This document shows positions 23,347 to 31,516 of a stretch of 64,000 bases of DNA, one piece after another. Every line of letters starts with the position of its first letter. Position 1 is the first letter of the stretch. The position numbers and the translations under genes are program-made. The stretch spans positions 62,001 to 126,000 of the forward strand of contig NZ_JAMHJQ010000011.1 of assembly GCF_023534745.1 (NCBI RefSeq), in the 5' to 3' direction. This DNA is from Streptomyces sp. 35G-GA-8. GTDB taxonomy: Bacteria; Actinomycetota; Actinomycetes; Streptomycetales; Streptomycetaceae. The notes below the pieces were generated by a model that was not told the origin of the DNA, searched no databases, and worked only from the letters and a program-made list of their open reading frames with translations.

Positions 23347-25860
23347 TCAGCGCGAGCCGCGCCCCGTGGCCGTCCCCTTCACCGAGTCCAGCGCGTATAC
23401 ACAGCGGTCCCTGCTGCACGCGTACACCACGCCCCGCCGGGCCACGGGCGAGCCCGTGATCTCGCCGCCCGTCGCCAGCTTCCAGCGCAGCTGGCCACCG
23501 CTCGCGTCCAGCGTGTAGAGGACATGGTCGGCCGAGCCGAAGTGCAGCCGGCCGTCGGCGACGACCGGTGCGCCGATGACCTCGCCGCCCGCCGCGAAGC
23601 GCCACTTGGGCGTGCCCGTCACCGCGTCCAGCGTGTACAGGGCGCTGCCGCTGCCGACATGGACATTGCCGTCCGCGACCAGCACCGGTTCGATCGACTG
23701 CCGGGATTCCGTCGCGATGCGCCAGCGGTCCTTGCCGGTGGTGGCGTCCAGCGCGTACACCGTGCCGAGATAGTCCGCGAGATAGACACCGCCGCCCGTC
23801 ACGGCCGGTCCCGGGGCGAAGGCGGGCGGGGAGAGGAAGACCGCGGGCGCCTCGAAATGCCAGCGCACATGGCCGCTGACCAGATCGATGGAGAGCACGC
23901 GCGTACCGGCCGAGACATACAACTGGCCGTCGGCGGCGGGCCGTAGCCGCACGGGCACGCCCCCGCAGGAGGCGGCGTCACCGATGGGGTACGACCACAG
24001 CTCGGTGCCGGTGCGCGCGTCCAGCGCCAGCAGCCGGGCGTCCTTCCACACGTACACCGTGCCGTCGTGGATCGCGGGCCCGGCCTCCGGTGTCTCGAAG
24101 TCCGTCTGGGCCCCGGCGGTCTCCCACAGCTTGTCGCCGTTCGACGCCTCCCACGCCTGGACGCCGCCGCCGCGCGTACCGGTGACGACCGTGCCCCGGT
24201 CGACCTTCAGGGAGTACACCCAGGCATCGGTCTGGAGGCGCCAGCGCTCGGCGCCGTCCGCCGCGTCGAGCGCGTACAGCGTCGGCCCGTCCGAGGCGTG
24301 GATCCGGCCACCGGCGACGGCCATCGCCCACGCCACGTCCCTGGTCTTGAACTGGCGGCGTCCGCTGGCCACATCCAGCGCGTGCACCTCGAAGGACGTG
24401 ACATAGAGCAGATCGCCGTCGACGACCGGCGTGCCCCAGACGTCGTTGGACATCCGGAACCGCCAGGGCCGCCAGCGGCCGGGAGCGCCTTCGGGAGGCG
24501 CGGCGGGCGCGGGCACCGGCGGTGCGGCCGGGGCGGGCGCGACGCCGGTGGCCGCGTCCGTACCGTTCAGCCCGGCGGGCGGCCGGATCCAGCCGGTGGC
24601 GGGGCCCGCGTCGGCGCCGCCGACGCCGACGCGCGTGTCCGCGACCCGGGGTCCTGGACCGATCGGCACCGGCGACCCCGCCAGCCTGAGCGGGCCGTCC
24701 GGCGGCGCGGAGCGGGGCGCGTGCGGCAGCGCGGGCGGCGACATCGCGGCCGATTCCTCGGACCGGCCCGCGTGCTGGCTCTCGTTCCCGCCACCGCCGC
24801 CCTGTCGCGCCGGGCCGGGCCGCCACGCGGCGTCCCAGTCGGGGGCCGCCTGCGCGGGCACCGGCGGCTCGTGCGCGGGCCTCGGCGGTACGGCGGCGAT
24901 CGCGCCGGGACCGGCGCCCGGCGCCGCACCGGCACCGGCGTGCCGTACGGCGGGCGCGGGCCCCCGGCCGCCGGCCCTGCGGCGCTCGATCATCGCGGTG
25001 GCGAGATCCGGCAGCCACGCCGACGCCGTGCCGCTGTCGTCGCTGCCCGAGGCGAAGAGATGCGGGGCCAGCTGTGCCTGGAGATCGGCGGGCGAGGGCC
25101 GCTGGGAGGCGTCCATCTTCATGCACGCCTCGATGAGCGGTCTCAGCTCCTCCGGCAGCCCCGTCAGGTCCGGGCCCTCGCGCAGCAGCATGAAGACCGT
25201 CTCGACGGGGTTCGCGCCATGGAAGGGCGCGTGTCCGGTGGCGGCGAAAACGAGGGTCGAGCCGAGCGAGAAGACATCGCTGGCCCCCGTCACACTGCGC
25301 GAGTCGCGGGCCTGCTCGGGCGACATGTACGCGGGCGTCCCGACGGCGACATTGGTCATGGTCAGCCGGGTGTTGGAGACTCCGGAGGCGATGCCGAAGT
25401 CGATGACCCGCGGCCCGTCCTCCACCACCAGCACATTCGACGGCTTCATGTCCCGGTGCACGAGATTGGCGCCATGGATCGACTGGAGCGCCTCCGCGAT
25501 CCCCGCCGCCAGCCAGCGCACCGCCTGGGCCGGCATCGGACCGCACTCACTCACTATCTCCTCCAGCGAGGGGGCGGGCACATACGCCGTCGCCAGCCAG
25601 GGCACGGCGGCCCGGGGATCGGCGTCCACGACGGCGGCGGTGTAGAACCCGCTGACGGCGCGCGCGGCCTCCACCTCTCGCGTGAAGCGGACCCGGAACA
25701 ACTGGTCCTCGGCAAGCTCGGTACGTACCGTCTTGATCGCCACCCGGCGGCCGGACGCCGAGCGTGCGAGATAGACCAGCCCCATGCCGCCGGCTCCGAG
25801 CCGCCCGAGCACCTCGAAAGGGCCGATGCGCCTCGGGTCGTGCTGCGTCAGCTGCTCCAC
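23347..25860 (-). CDS. afsK: AfsK, Ser/Thr protein kinase with C-terminal PQQ-type propeller
   Basis: 837 aa from GTG at 25860 (GGGGAGG 10 nt upstream). Kinase domain, residues 13-280: glycine loop G-R-L-G-A-G-G-M-G, Lys43, H-R-D with Asp137, D-F-G at 154-156. Activation-loop Thr167 corresponds to the autophosphorylated Thr168 of S. coelicolor AfsK. A Pro/Ala-rich linker (about 300-445) leads to a PQQ-like beta-propeller with repeated A-L-D-A-x-T-G-x-x-x-W blades, matching AfsK. AfsK phosphorylates AfsR, is autophosphorylated in response to S-adenosylmethionine in published work, and also affects hyphal branching through DivIVA. No clear transmembrane helix is visible in the linker. The probable inhibitor gene kbpA lies directly upstream on the same strand. 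Confidence 0.96.
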   Translation of the reverse strand: MEQLTQHDPRRIGPFEVLGRLGAGGMGLVYLARSASGRRVAIKTVRTELAEDQLFRVRFTREVEAARAVSGFYTAAVVDADPRAAVPWLATAYVPAPSLEEIVSECGPMPAQAVRWLAAGIAEALQSIHGANLVHRDMKPSNVLVVEDGPRVIDFGIASGVSNTRLTMTNVAVGTPAYMSPEQARDSRSVTGASDVFSLGSTLVFAATGHAPFHGANPVETVFMLLREGPDLTGLPEELRPLIEACMKMDASQRPSPADLQAQLAPHLFASGSDDSGTASAWLPDLATAMIERRRAGGRGPAPAVRHAGAGAAPGAGPGAIAAVPPRPAHEPPVPAQAAPDWDAAWRPGPARQGGGGGNESQHAGRSEESAAMSPPALPHAPRSAPPDGPLRLAGSPVPIGPGPRVADTRVGVGGADAGPATGWIRPPAGLNGTDAATGVAPAPAAPPVPAPAAPPEGAPGRWRPWRFRMSNDVWGTPVVDGDLLYVTSFEVHALDVASGRRQFKTRDVAWAMAVAGGRIHASDGPTLYALDAADGAERWRLQTDAWVYSLKVDRGTVVTGTRGGGVQAWEASNGDKLWETAGAQTDFETPEAGPAIHDGTVYVWKDARLLALDARTGTELWSYPIGDAASCGGVPVRLRPAADGQLYVSAGTRVLSIDLVSGHVRWHFEAPAVFLSPPAFAPGPAVTGGGVYLADYLGTVYALDATTGKDRWRIATESRQSIEPVLVADGNVHVGSGSALYTLDAVTGTPKWRFAAGGEVIGAPVVADGRLHFGSADHVLYTLDASGGQLRWKLATGGEITGSPVARRGVVYACSRDRCVYALDSVKGTATGRGSR

Positions 25861-25982
25861 TTGCCTGCCACCTCCCCGTACGGGCCACAAAGGTACGGCC
25901 CCGTGCCCCCTGATTCTTCCTGTCGGAGGCGCCGGTTGCGAACCCGGGGGCGGATCGGGGTGTCTCACCTCGATCCGGACAC

Positions 25983-26822
25983 TCATGTGCTTTCCTGCCC
26001 CGCTCCCCGCTCCGACGCGGGCTCCGGCTCGCGCTTCGGCTCGCGCTTCGGCTCGGCCAGCACGGCGAAGTACGCGCCCTGGTTGTCCAGCAGCCCCGCC
26101 ATCCGTCCGTGGTCGATGTCGAACGGAGGTGCGGTGATCCTGCCACCGAGCCGCACGACCGTCGCCGCCGTCTCGTCGCAGTCGTCGACCGAGAAATAGC
26201 TGAGGAAATGGCCGGGCAGCTCCGCCGGGAACGCGTCCGTTATCACGCTGCGCCCGCCGATCGCGCTCTCCGCGCCCGGCGCGGAACCGGCCGGGGACCA
26301 CAGCCGGAAGTCGATGCCGTCGCCCGGCAGATCCCTGCCCCGGAAGCGGAAGACCCTCTCGTAGAACGGGTCGACGCGCTCCTTGTCCCTCGTATAGACC
26401 TCCGTCCAGCAGAAGGATCCTGGCAGGCCCGTCTTCTCGAAGCCCAGGTCCTCGCCCGCCTGCCAGAACCCGAAGACCGCGCCGGCCGGATCCGCCGCCA
26501 GCGCCATCACACCGAACCGTCCGACGGCCATCGGCTCCCGCACCAGCTGGCCGCCCGCCTCCCTGATCCTCGCGCTGAGCGCGTCGGCGTCCGGGGTCGC
26601 GAAATAGATGGTCCATACGGTCGGCATCCGGCCGTCCCGCTTGGCGACGAGGCCCGCGACGCGCCTCCCGCCACTGAACGCCAGGGTGTAGTGCCCGTCT
26701 TCCATGCCCTTGGCCCGGCCGAAGGTCCAGCCGAACAGCTCTCCGTAGAAGCGCTTGCCCGCTTCCAGATCGGGGAGTGACACATCCACCCAGCACGGCG
26801 TGCCTTCCGCGAATGCGTCCAT
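25983..26822 (-). CDS. kbpA: Two-domain VOC/glyoxalase-fold protein, probable AfsK-binding protein KbpA
   Basis: 279 aa from ATG at 26822 with GGAAGGAG 8 nt upstream. Two vicinal-oxygen-chelate modules follow one another: C-W-V-D-V-S-L-P-D-L-E-A-G-K-R-F-Y-G-E-L-F-G-W at the N-terminus and G-S-F-C-W-T-E-V-Y-T-R-D-K-E-R near the middle. The C-terminus is charged (repeats of K-R-E-P). In S. coelicolor the gene just upstream of afsK encodes KbpA, which binds unphosphorylated AfsK and slows its autophosphorylation; from memory it is of this VOC/CFP32 type and similar size. The name therefore rests on position plus fold. It is co-oriented with afsK, 122 bp away. Confidence 0.72.
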   Translation of the reverse strand: MDAFAEGTPCWVDVSLPDLEAGKRFYGELFGWTFGRAKGMEDGHYTLAFSGGRRVAGLVAKRDGRMPTVWTIYFATPDADALSARIREAGGQLVREPMAVGRFGVMALAADPAGAVFGFWQAGEDLGFEKTGLPGSFCWTEVYTRDKERVDPFYERVFRFRGRDLPGDGIDFRLWSPAGSAPGAESAIGGRSVITDAFPAELPGHFLSYFSVDDCDETAATVVRLGGRITAPPFDIDHGRMAGLLDNQGAYFAVLAEPKREPKREPEPASERGAGQEST

Positions 26823-26897
26823 GTCCCGGACTCCTTCCGTATGGATAAATAGAACAATTGATTCACTATCGCAGCGTGAACCCGCCGCCACCCCGAG

Positions 26898-26931
26898 TTA
26901 TCCACCGAAGTTGTCCACAGGCTGTTGATAA
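26898..26931. promoter_or_regulatory. Cluster of DnaA-box-like sites
   Basis: TTGTCCACA (26911-26919) is an exact Streptomyces DnaA box. TTATCCACC (26898-26906) matches 8 of 9 positions of the classical box, and TTATCAACA on the reverse strand (26923-26931) is a further near-match. All three lie within 34 bp in the divergent gap between kbpA and the TetR gene. No replication gene is near, so this is not oriC. Confidence 0.6.
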
Positions 26932-27105
26932 CACTATTCAAGCCCGCGCCCGCGCCGCCCGCCTCCCGGATCACCCCGCGAGCCCCCCGCCCGCTCCTGG
27001 CCCGACCTCCGGTCCGCTCCCGGTCCGCTCCGGCTCCGCGATGGCCGGTTCCCCATTTGCAGTCGGCCAAATCGCGCTCGGATCACCCCTCGGTAAGCTG
27101 ACTGC

Positions 27106-27753
27106 ATGACAGGACAAGTGCGCACCGTCGACGGCCGCGTGGCTGGTCGACGCGGGCAGGCGACGCGGCAGAAGCTGCTCGACTGCCTCGGCGAGATGCT
27201 CAGCTCCTCGCCGTACCGGGACGTCAAAGTCATCGATGTCGCCCGCAAGGCGGGCACGTCACCCGCGACCTTCTACCAGTATTTCCCGGACGTCGAGGGC
27301 GCTGTCCTTGAGATCGCCGAGGAAATGGCCAAGGAGGGCACCGGCTTGACCGCGCTGGTCTCCGGCCGCTCCTGGGCCGGCAAGGCCGGCTGGCAGACGT
27401 CCGAGGAACTCGTCGACGGCTTCCTCGACTTCTGGCGCAAACACGACGCCATCCTCCGGGTGGTCGATCTGGGCGCGGCGGAGGGCGACAAGCGATTCAA
27501 CAAGATCCGTATGAAGATCCTGAACTCCGTGACCGGCTCCCTCACGGAGTCCGTGAAGGAGCTTCAGTCCAAGGGCAGGGTCGACAAGGACATCAGCCCG
27601 GCGGCGCTGGCCGGCTCGCTGGTCGTGCTGCTCGCCTCGGTCGCCTCGCACCAGAAGGGCTTCCAGAGCTGGGGCGTGAAGCAGGCGGAACTGCGGCCTA
27701 CGCTCGCCCAGTTGGTCCATCTGAGCGTCACCGGCAAGAAGCCCACGAAGTAA
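27106..27753 (+). CDS. TetR-family transcriptional regulator
   Basis: 215 aa, almost entirely helical. The N-terminal helix-turn-helix (about residues 20-65) reads R-Q-K-L-L-D-C-L-G-E-M-L then V-I-D-V-A-R-K-A-G-T-S-P-A-T-F-Y-Q-Y-F-P, the standard TetR recognition pattern with T-F-Y-x-Y-F. The C-terminal domain (about 80-210) should bind a ligand, not identifiable here. It is divergent from kbpA-afsK, with the DnaA-box cluster between them, so it could regulate that transcript; this is only inference from layout. A perfect 16-bp palindrome lies 112 bp beyond the gene. Confidence 0.93.
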   Translation: MTGQVRTVDGRVAGRRGQATRQKLLDCLGEMLSSSPYRDVKVIDVARKAGTSPATFYQYFPDVEGAVLEIAEEMAKEGTGLTALVSGRSWAGKAGWQTSEELVDGFLDFWRKHDAILRVVDLGAAEGDKRFNKIRMKILNSVTGSLTESVKELQSKGRVDKDISPAALAGSLVVLLASVASHQKGFQSWGVKQAELRPTLAQLVHLSVTGKKPTK

Positions 27754-27822
27754 CGCTCCGCCGAAGTGCGGAAGTATCGCTCCACAGAAGCAACGCTCCG
27801 CAGAAGTAACGCGCTCCACCTG
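27747..27822 (+). repeat. Four imperfect GAAGTAACGCTCC repeats starting at the TetR stop codon
   Basis: Copies of GAAG(T/C)A(A/T)CGCTCC begin at 27747, 27771, 27787 and 27803; the last two spacings are exactly 16 bp. The first copy contains the last codons and the TAA stop of the TetR gene, so the array looks like slippage duplication of the gene end. Confidence 0.7.
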
Positions 27823-27864
27823 AGGTAACCCGCCGAAGCGGGCCGGCGCCCGGGCCTGCGGCCA

Positions 27865-27880
27865 CGGTACGTACGTACCG
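27865..27880. promoter_or_regulatory. Perfect 16-bp palindrome CGGTACGTACGTACCG
   Basis: The site reads the same on both strands over 16 bp and lies 112 bp after the TetR gene and 145 bp before the PNPOx-like gene. Its size and symmetry suit a TetR-family operator. Whether the adjacent TetR protein binds it is untested. Confidence 0.5.
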
Positions 27881-28025
27881 CGCGCCCCTCCCCCGTTCTG
27901 TCATGCCGGCGGCAGCAGCCGTTCCACCAGCGCTCCGATCAGCGCACCCGCCTCCACCGGGAACACCCGCCACGCCTCGAACCGCTCCGAGTGCGGCGAT
28001 ATGGGCGGCGCATGGACGAGGTTGA

Positions 28026-28706
28026 ATGACCCGCGTGGACGACGACCGGCGACAAGAGACCTTCCGCGCCCTGCTGCGCGCCCAGCCCGTCTGGGACACC
28101 GAACTGCCCGCGTTCGATCCGGCGGGCGCGCCCGACGAGCCGCTGCCGCTGTTCCACCGCTGGTTCGCCGAGGCGGTCGCCGCCGGCCAGCCCGAGCCGC
28201 ACACGATGACGCTGGCGACCGCCGACGAACAGGGCCGGCCCGATGTACGGACCCTGATGCTGCATGACGCGGACGCGCGGGGCTGGCACTTCGCCTCGCA
28301 CGCGACCAGCCGCAAGGGCCGCCAACTGGCCGCGCGCCCCGAGGCCGCACTCGGCTTCTACTGGGCGGCGCAGGGACGTGCCGTACGCCTGCGGGGCGAG
28401 GTACGCACGGCAGGCGCCGAGGAGAGCGACGCGGATCTGCGGGTCCGTTCGACGGGAGCGCTGGCCTCCGCGCTCGTCGGCCGGCAGAGCGAAGTCCTGG
28501 GTTCGGCCGAGGAGTTGGCGGAGGCGAGCGCGGCGGCGTGGGAGCGGGCGCGGCGCGAGCCGGACGCGCCGGCGCCGTCCTGGACCGCGTACACGCTCGT
28601 GCCGGACGAGGCGGAGTTCTTCCAGGGCGACGCGCGCAGACAGCATGTGCGGCTGCGCTACCGGCGCGAAGGGGGCCTGTGGACAAGGGAGTTGCTCTGG
28701 CCATGA
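28026..28706 (+). CDS. PNPOx-fold flavoprotein, second pyridoxamine-phosphate oxidase-like protein
   Basis: 226 aa. It follows the pyridoxine 5'-phosphate oxidase layout: P-H-T-M-T-L-A-T-A-D-E-Q-G-R-P-D-V-R-T-L-M-L, then F-A-S-H-A-T-S-R-K-G-R-Q-L, A-L-G-F-Y-W, R-V-R/L-R-G-E-V, and a C-terminal V-R-L-R-Y-R-R-E. The split-barrel binds FMN. A more canonical pdxH is at 59.4-60.2 kb, so this copy probably oxidises a related amine or acts in a different pathway; several conserved PdxH positions differ (for example the Y-T-N-Y-x-S-R-K segment is H-A-T-S-R-K). Start ATG at 28026 with GACGAGG upstream. Confidence 0.85.
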   Translation: MTRVDDDRRQETFRALLRAQPVWDTELPAFDPAGAPDEPLPLFHRWFAEAVAAGQPEPHTMTLATADEQGRPDVRTLMLHDADARGWHFASHATSRKGRQLAARPEAALGFYWAAQGRAVRLRGEVRTAGAEESDADLRVRSTGALASALVGRQSEVLGSAEELAEASAAAWERARREPDAPAPSWTAYTLVPDEAEFFQGDARRQHVRLRYRREGGLWTRELLWP

Positions 28707-28801
28707 CGCGGGGCGACGGGCAGCGGATGTGATCGATTCGCAACCCTTTTCCCATCTTGACCGAGACCCAACAAGTGAGGATGCGGTTACGCTCAGCTCT
28801 C

Positions 28802-30031
28802 ATGTCCGACGATTCCGGCCGCGCCAACAGTCTTCCCGTGTATGTCATCGGCGCGGGACCCGGTGGGCTCGCCGTCGCCGCCGCACTGCGTGAACAGGGC
28901 GTACGGGCCGTCGTACTGGAGAAGTCCGACGCCGTCGGCGCCTCCTGGCGCCGCCACTACGAGAGGCTGCGGCTGCACACCACCCGCCGGATGTCGGCCC
29001 TGCCGGGGCTGCCGATCCCCCGTTCCTTCGGGCGCTGGGTGCCCCGCGCGCGGCTGGTGCGCTATCTGGAGAAGTACGCGGAGTTCCACGGCCTGGACAT
29101 CGTCACCCGCGTGGAGGTCACCCGGGTCGAGCCCTCCCCCGACGGGACAGGCTGGCTGCTGCGGGCCACCGGCGGCCGGGAGCTGACCGGCCGCGCCGTC
29201 GTCGTGGCCACCGGCTACAACCACACCCCCCGGCTGCCGTCCTGGCCGGGCCGCGCGTCGTACGGCGGCGAGTTGCTGCACGCGGGCGAGTACCGCGACG
29301 CCCGGCCGTACGCGGGCAAGGACGTCCTGGTCGTCGGCGTGGGCAACACGGGCGCGGAGATCGCCGTGGACCTCGTCGAGGGCGGCGCGGCACGGGTGCG
29401 TCTGGCCGTCCGTACCGCCCCGCACATCGTGCGCCGCTCCACGCTGGGCTGGCCGGCGCAGGCGACGGCCGTGCTGGTCCGCCGGGTGCCGGTCCGACTG
29501 GTCGACCGGGCGGCCCGGACACTGGCCCGGATCTCGGTGCCCGACCTGTCGGCGAAGGGCCTGCCGCGCCCGGACACGGGCCTCTACTCGCGCGTCCGCG
29601 AGGGGGCGATCCCGGTGCAGGACGTGGGGCTGATCAAGGCGGTACGCGCTGGCCTGGTCGAGCCGGTGGCGGCGGTCGAGTCCTTCGAGGACAACACGGT
29701 CGTGCTGGCGGACGGCTCCCGGATCACCCCCGAGGTGGTCATCGCGGCGACCGGCTACCGCCGGGCCCTGGAGGACCTGCTGGGGCATCTGGACGTACTG
29801 GACGAGCGGGGGCGGCCGGTGACCCACGGCGGCCACACCCCTGAGCGGGCGCGGGGTCTCTACTTCGTCGGCTTCACCAACCCGATCAGCGGCAACCTCC
29901 GTGAGATGGCGATCGACGCGCGCAAGATAGCGAAGGCCTTGGCCGACAGGACCACGTCCGGCCGCCGGGCCGGCAGGTCCGGCCGTTCCGGTCGGTCCGG
30001 CCGGGCGCACCGACCCCTCCTGCCCCGCTGA
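28802..30031 (+). CDS. Flavin-containing monooxygenase-like NAD(P)/FAD oxidoreductase
   Basis: 409 aa from ATG at 28802. The FAD Rossmann motif is V-I-G-A-G-P-G-G-L (residues 15-23); V-V-A-T-G-Y-N-H-T-P-R-L-P is the ATG motif of FMO/YUCCA-type enzymes; a second Rossmann motif, V-V-G-V-G-N-T-G-A-E-I-A, for NADPH is near residue 180; and I-A-A-T-G-Y-R is near 320. Such enzymes oxygenate amines, thiols or ketones with NADPH and O2. The tail is an R-S-G-R-S-G-R repeat. There is no Shine-Dalgarno, but TACGCT ends 8 nt before the ATG, suggesting a leaderless transcript. It is convergent with the MFS gene, leaving 4 bp between stops. Confidence 0.9.
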   Translation: MSDDSGRANSLPVYVIGAGPGGLAVAAALREQGVRAVVLEKSDAVGASWRRHYERLRLHTTRRMSALPGLPIPRSFGRWVPRARLVRYLEKYAEFHGLDIVTRVEVTRVEPSPDGTGWLLRATGGRELTGRAVVVATGYNHTPRLPSWPGRASYGGELLHAGEYRDARPYAGKDVLVVGVGNTGAEIAVDLVEGGAARVRLAVRTAPHIVRRSTLGWPAQATAVLVRRVPVRLVDRAARTLARISVPDLSAKGLPRPDTGLYSRVREGAIPVQDVGLIKAVRAGLVEPVAAVESFEDNTVVLADGSRITPEVVIAATGYRRALEDLLGHLDVLDERGRPVTHGGHTPERARGLYFVGFTNPISGNLREMAIDARKIAKALADRTTSGRRAGRSGRSGRSGRAHRPLLPR

Positions 30032-30035
30032 ACCG

Positions 30036-31397
30036 TCAGACCGTCGCCGTCGCCACCACCGGCCTGCGCCTGATCACCAGCGCCATCAGCGCCGCCGCCG
30101 CGCACAGCGCCCCCGAGGCGTACCAGACCACGTCGTACGAGCCGAAGACGTCCCGCGCCAGACCGCCCGCGAAGGCGACCACCGCCGCGCCGACCTGGTG
30201 GGAGGCGAGGACCCAGCCGAAGACGATCGCACTGTCCTCGCCGTAGTGCTCACGGCACAGGGCGATCGTCGGGGGAACGGTGGCGACCCAGTCCAGGCCG
30301 TAGAAGACGATGAAGAAGAGCATCGGCGGATGGACGGAAGGCGCCAGCAGCATGGGCAGGAAGAGCAGCGAGACCCCGCGCAGCGCGTAGTAGACCGCGA
30401 GCAGCCTGCGCGCCTCGAAGCGGTCGGTGAACCAGCCGGAGGCGATCGTGCCGACCACATCGAAGACGCCTATCACCGCGAGCAGCGAGGCGGCGGCCGT
30501 GATCGGCATGCCGTGGTCATGCGCCGCCGGTACGAAGTGGGTCTTGACCAGGCCGTTCGTCGAGGCGCCACAGATCGCGAAGGTCCCGGCGAGCAGCCAG
30601 AACGGCCCGGTGCGCGCCGCCGAGAACAGCACCGAGACCGCACGCCGCGCGGCACCGGTCACCGGCGCGGGCTTGGGTACGAACGTCTTCGCGCCGTACG
30701 CGGGCAGCCCGACGTCCGCCGGATGGTCCCGCAGCAGCAGCCAGACGAACGGGACCACCGCGAGCGCGGCCAGCGCGACCGTGACGGCGGCCGGGCGCCA
30801 GCCGTGGTGCTCCACCAGCCAGGAGAGCAGCGGCAGGAACACCAGCTGCCCCGAGGCGCCCGCCGCGGTGAGGATGCCGGTGACCAGACCGCGTCGCGCC
30901 ACGAACCAGCGGTTGGTCACCGTCGCGGCGAAGGCCAGCGCCATCGAACCGCTGCCGAGACCGACCAGAACGCCCCAGTACAGCACCAGTTGCCAGGCCG
31001 CGGTCATCCATACGGTCAGCACGGAACCGGCCGAGATGATGGTGAGCGCGACGGCGACGACCCGGCGGATACCGAAGCGGTCCATCAGCGCCGCGGCGAA
31101 CGGCGCGGTCAGTCCGTACAGCGCGAGATTGACCGAGACGGCGAAGCCGATCGTGCCGCGCGACCAGTCGAACTCCGTGTGCAGCGGTTCGATCAGCAGA
31201 CCCGGCAGCGAGGCGAACGCCGCCGCGCCGATGATCGTCACAAACGTGACGACGGCGACGAACCACGCCCGGTGGACGCGCCCCGGCGCGCGCGGCGCGG
31301 ACGGCGCGGACGGCGCGGAGGGCACGGACGGTGCGGAGGGCTCTGGCGGGTCGGGCTGTGCGGCGAGGTCGGTTGTCTGGGTCACGCCAGACAGCAT
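30036..31397 (-). CDS. MFS transporter, OFA/monocarboxylate-like
   Basis: 453 aa, 12 membrane segments in two blocks of six split near residue 230. The N-terminal 35 residues are a P-S-A-P repeat linker produced by a 9-bp DNA repeat (31290-31330). The first helix (VTFVTIIGAAAFASLPGLL), F-D-W-S-R-G-T-I-G-F-A-V-S-V and the D-R-F-G-I-R-R-V motif-A loop fit major facilitator proteins of the oxalate/formate or monocarboxylate type. Substrate unknown. Start uncertain: ATG at 31397 or GTG four codons later; neither has a good ribosome binding site. Confidence 0.87.
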   Translation of the reverse strand: MLSGVTQTTDLAAQPDPPEPSAPSVPSAPSAPSAPRAPGRVHRAWFVAVVTFVTIIGAAAFASLPGLLIEPLHTEFDWSRGTIGFAVSVNLALYGLTAPFAAALMDRFGIRRVVAVALTIISAGSVLTVWMTAAWQLVLYWGVLVGLGSGSMALAFAATVTNRWFVARRGLVTGILTAAGASGQLVFLPLLSWLVEHHGWRPAAVTVALAALAVVPFVWLLLRDHPADVGLPAYGAKTFVPKPAPVTGAARRAVSVLFSAARTGPFWLLAGTFAICGASTNGLVKTHFVPAAHDHGMPITAAASLLAVIGVFDVVGTIASGWFTDRFEARRLLAVYYALRGVSLLFLPMLLAPSVHPPMLFFIVFYGLDWVATVPPTIALCREHYGEDSAIVFGWVLASHQVGAAVVAFAGGLARDVFGSYDVVWYASGALCAAAALMALVIRRRPVVATATV

Positions 31398-31421
31398 CCA
31401 GGGGGGCCACGCCGGGAACGA

Positions 31422-31458
31422 GTGGCCCGACGGTCAGCATTCATCAGGATCGGGCCAC
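31422..31458 (-). terminator. 9-bp inverted repeat between the two MFS genes
   Basis: GTGGCCCGA (31422-31430) and TCGGGCCAC (31450-31458) are exact complements with a 19-nt loop. The repeat lies 59 bp after the second MFS gene's stop (31517, minus strand) and 25 bp before the start of the next, so it may be a terminator or an operator for the downstream MFS gene. Confidence 0.45.
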
Positions 31459-31516
31459 CCCCCTCGACCGCCCGCCGTCGGGCGCACCGCCCGCCCTCAC
31501 TCCGCTTCACGCGGCT

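Noticed and set aside
26898-26931. Idea that the DnaA-box cluster marks a replication origin
   Set aside because: Only three sites, no dnaA/dnaN genes and no AT-rich unwinding region; Streptomyces oriC carries many more boxes.
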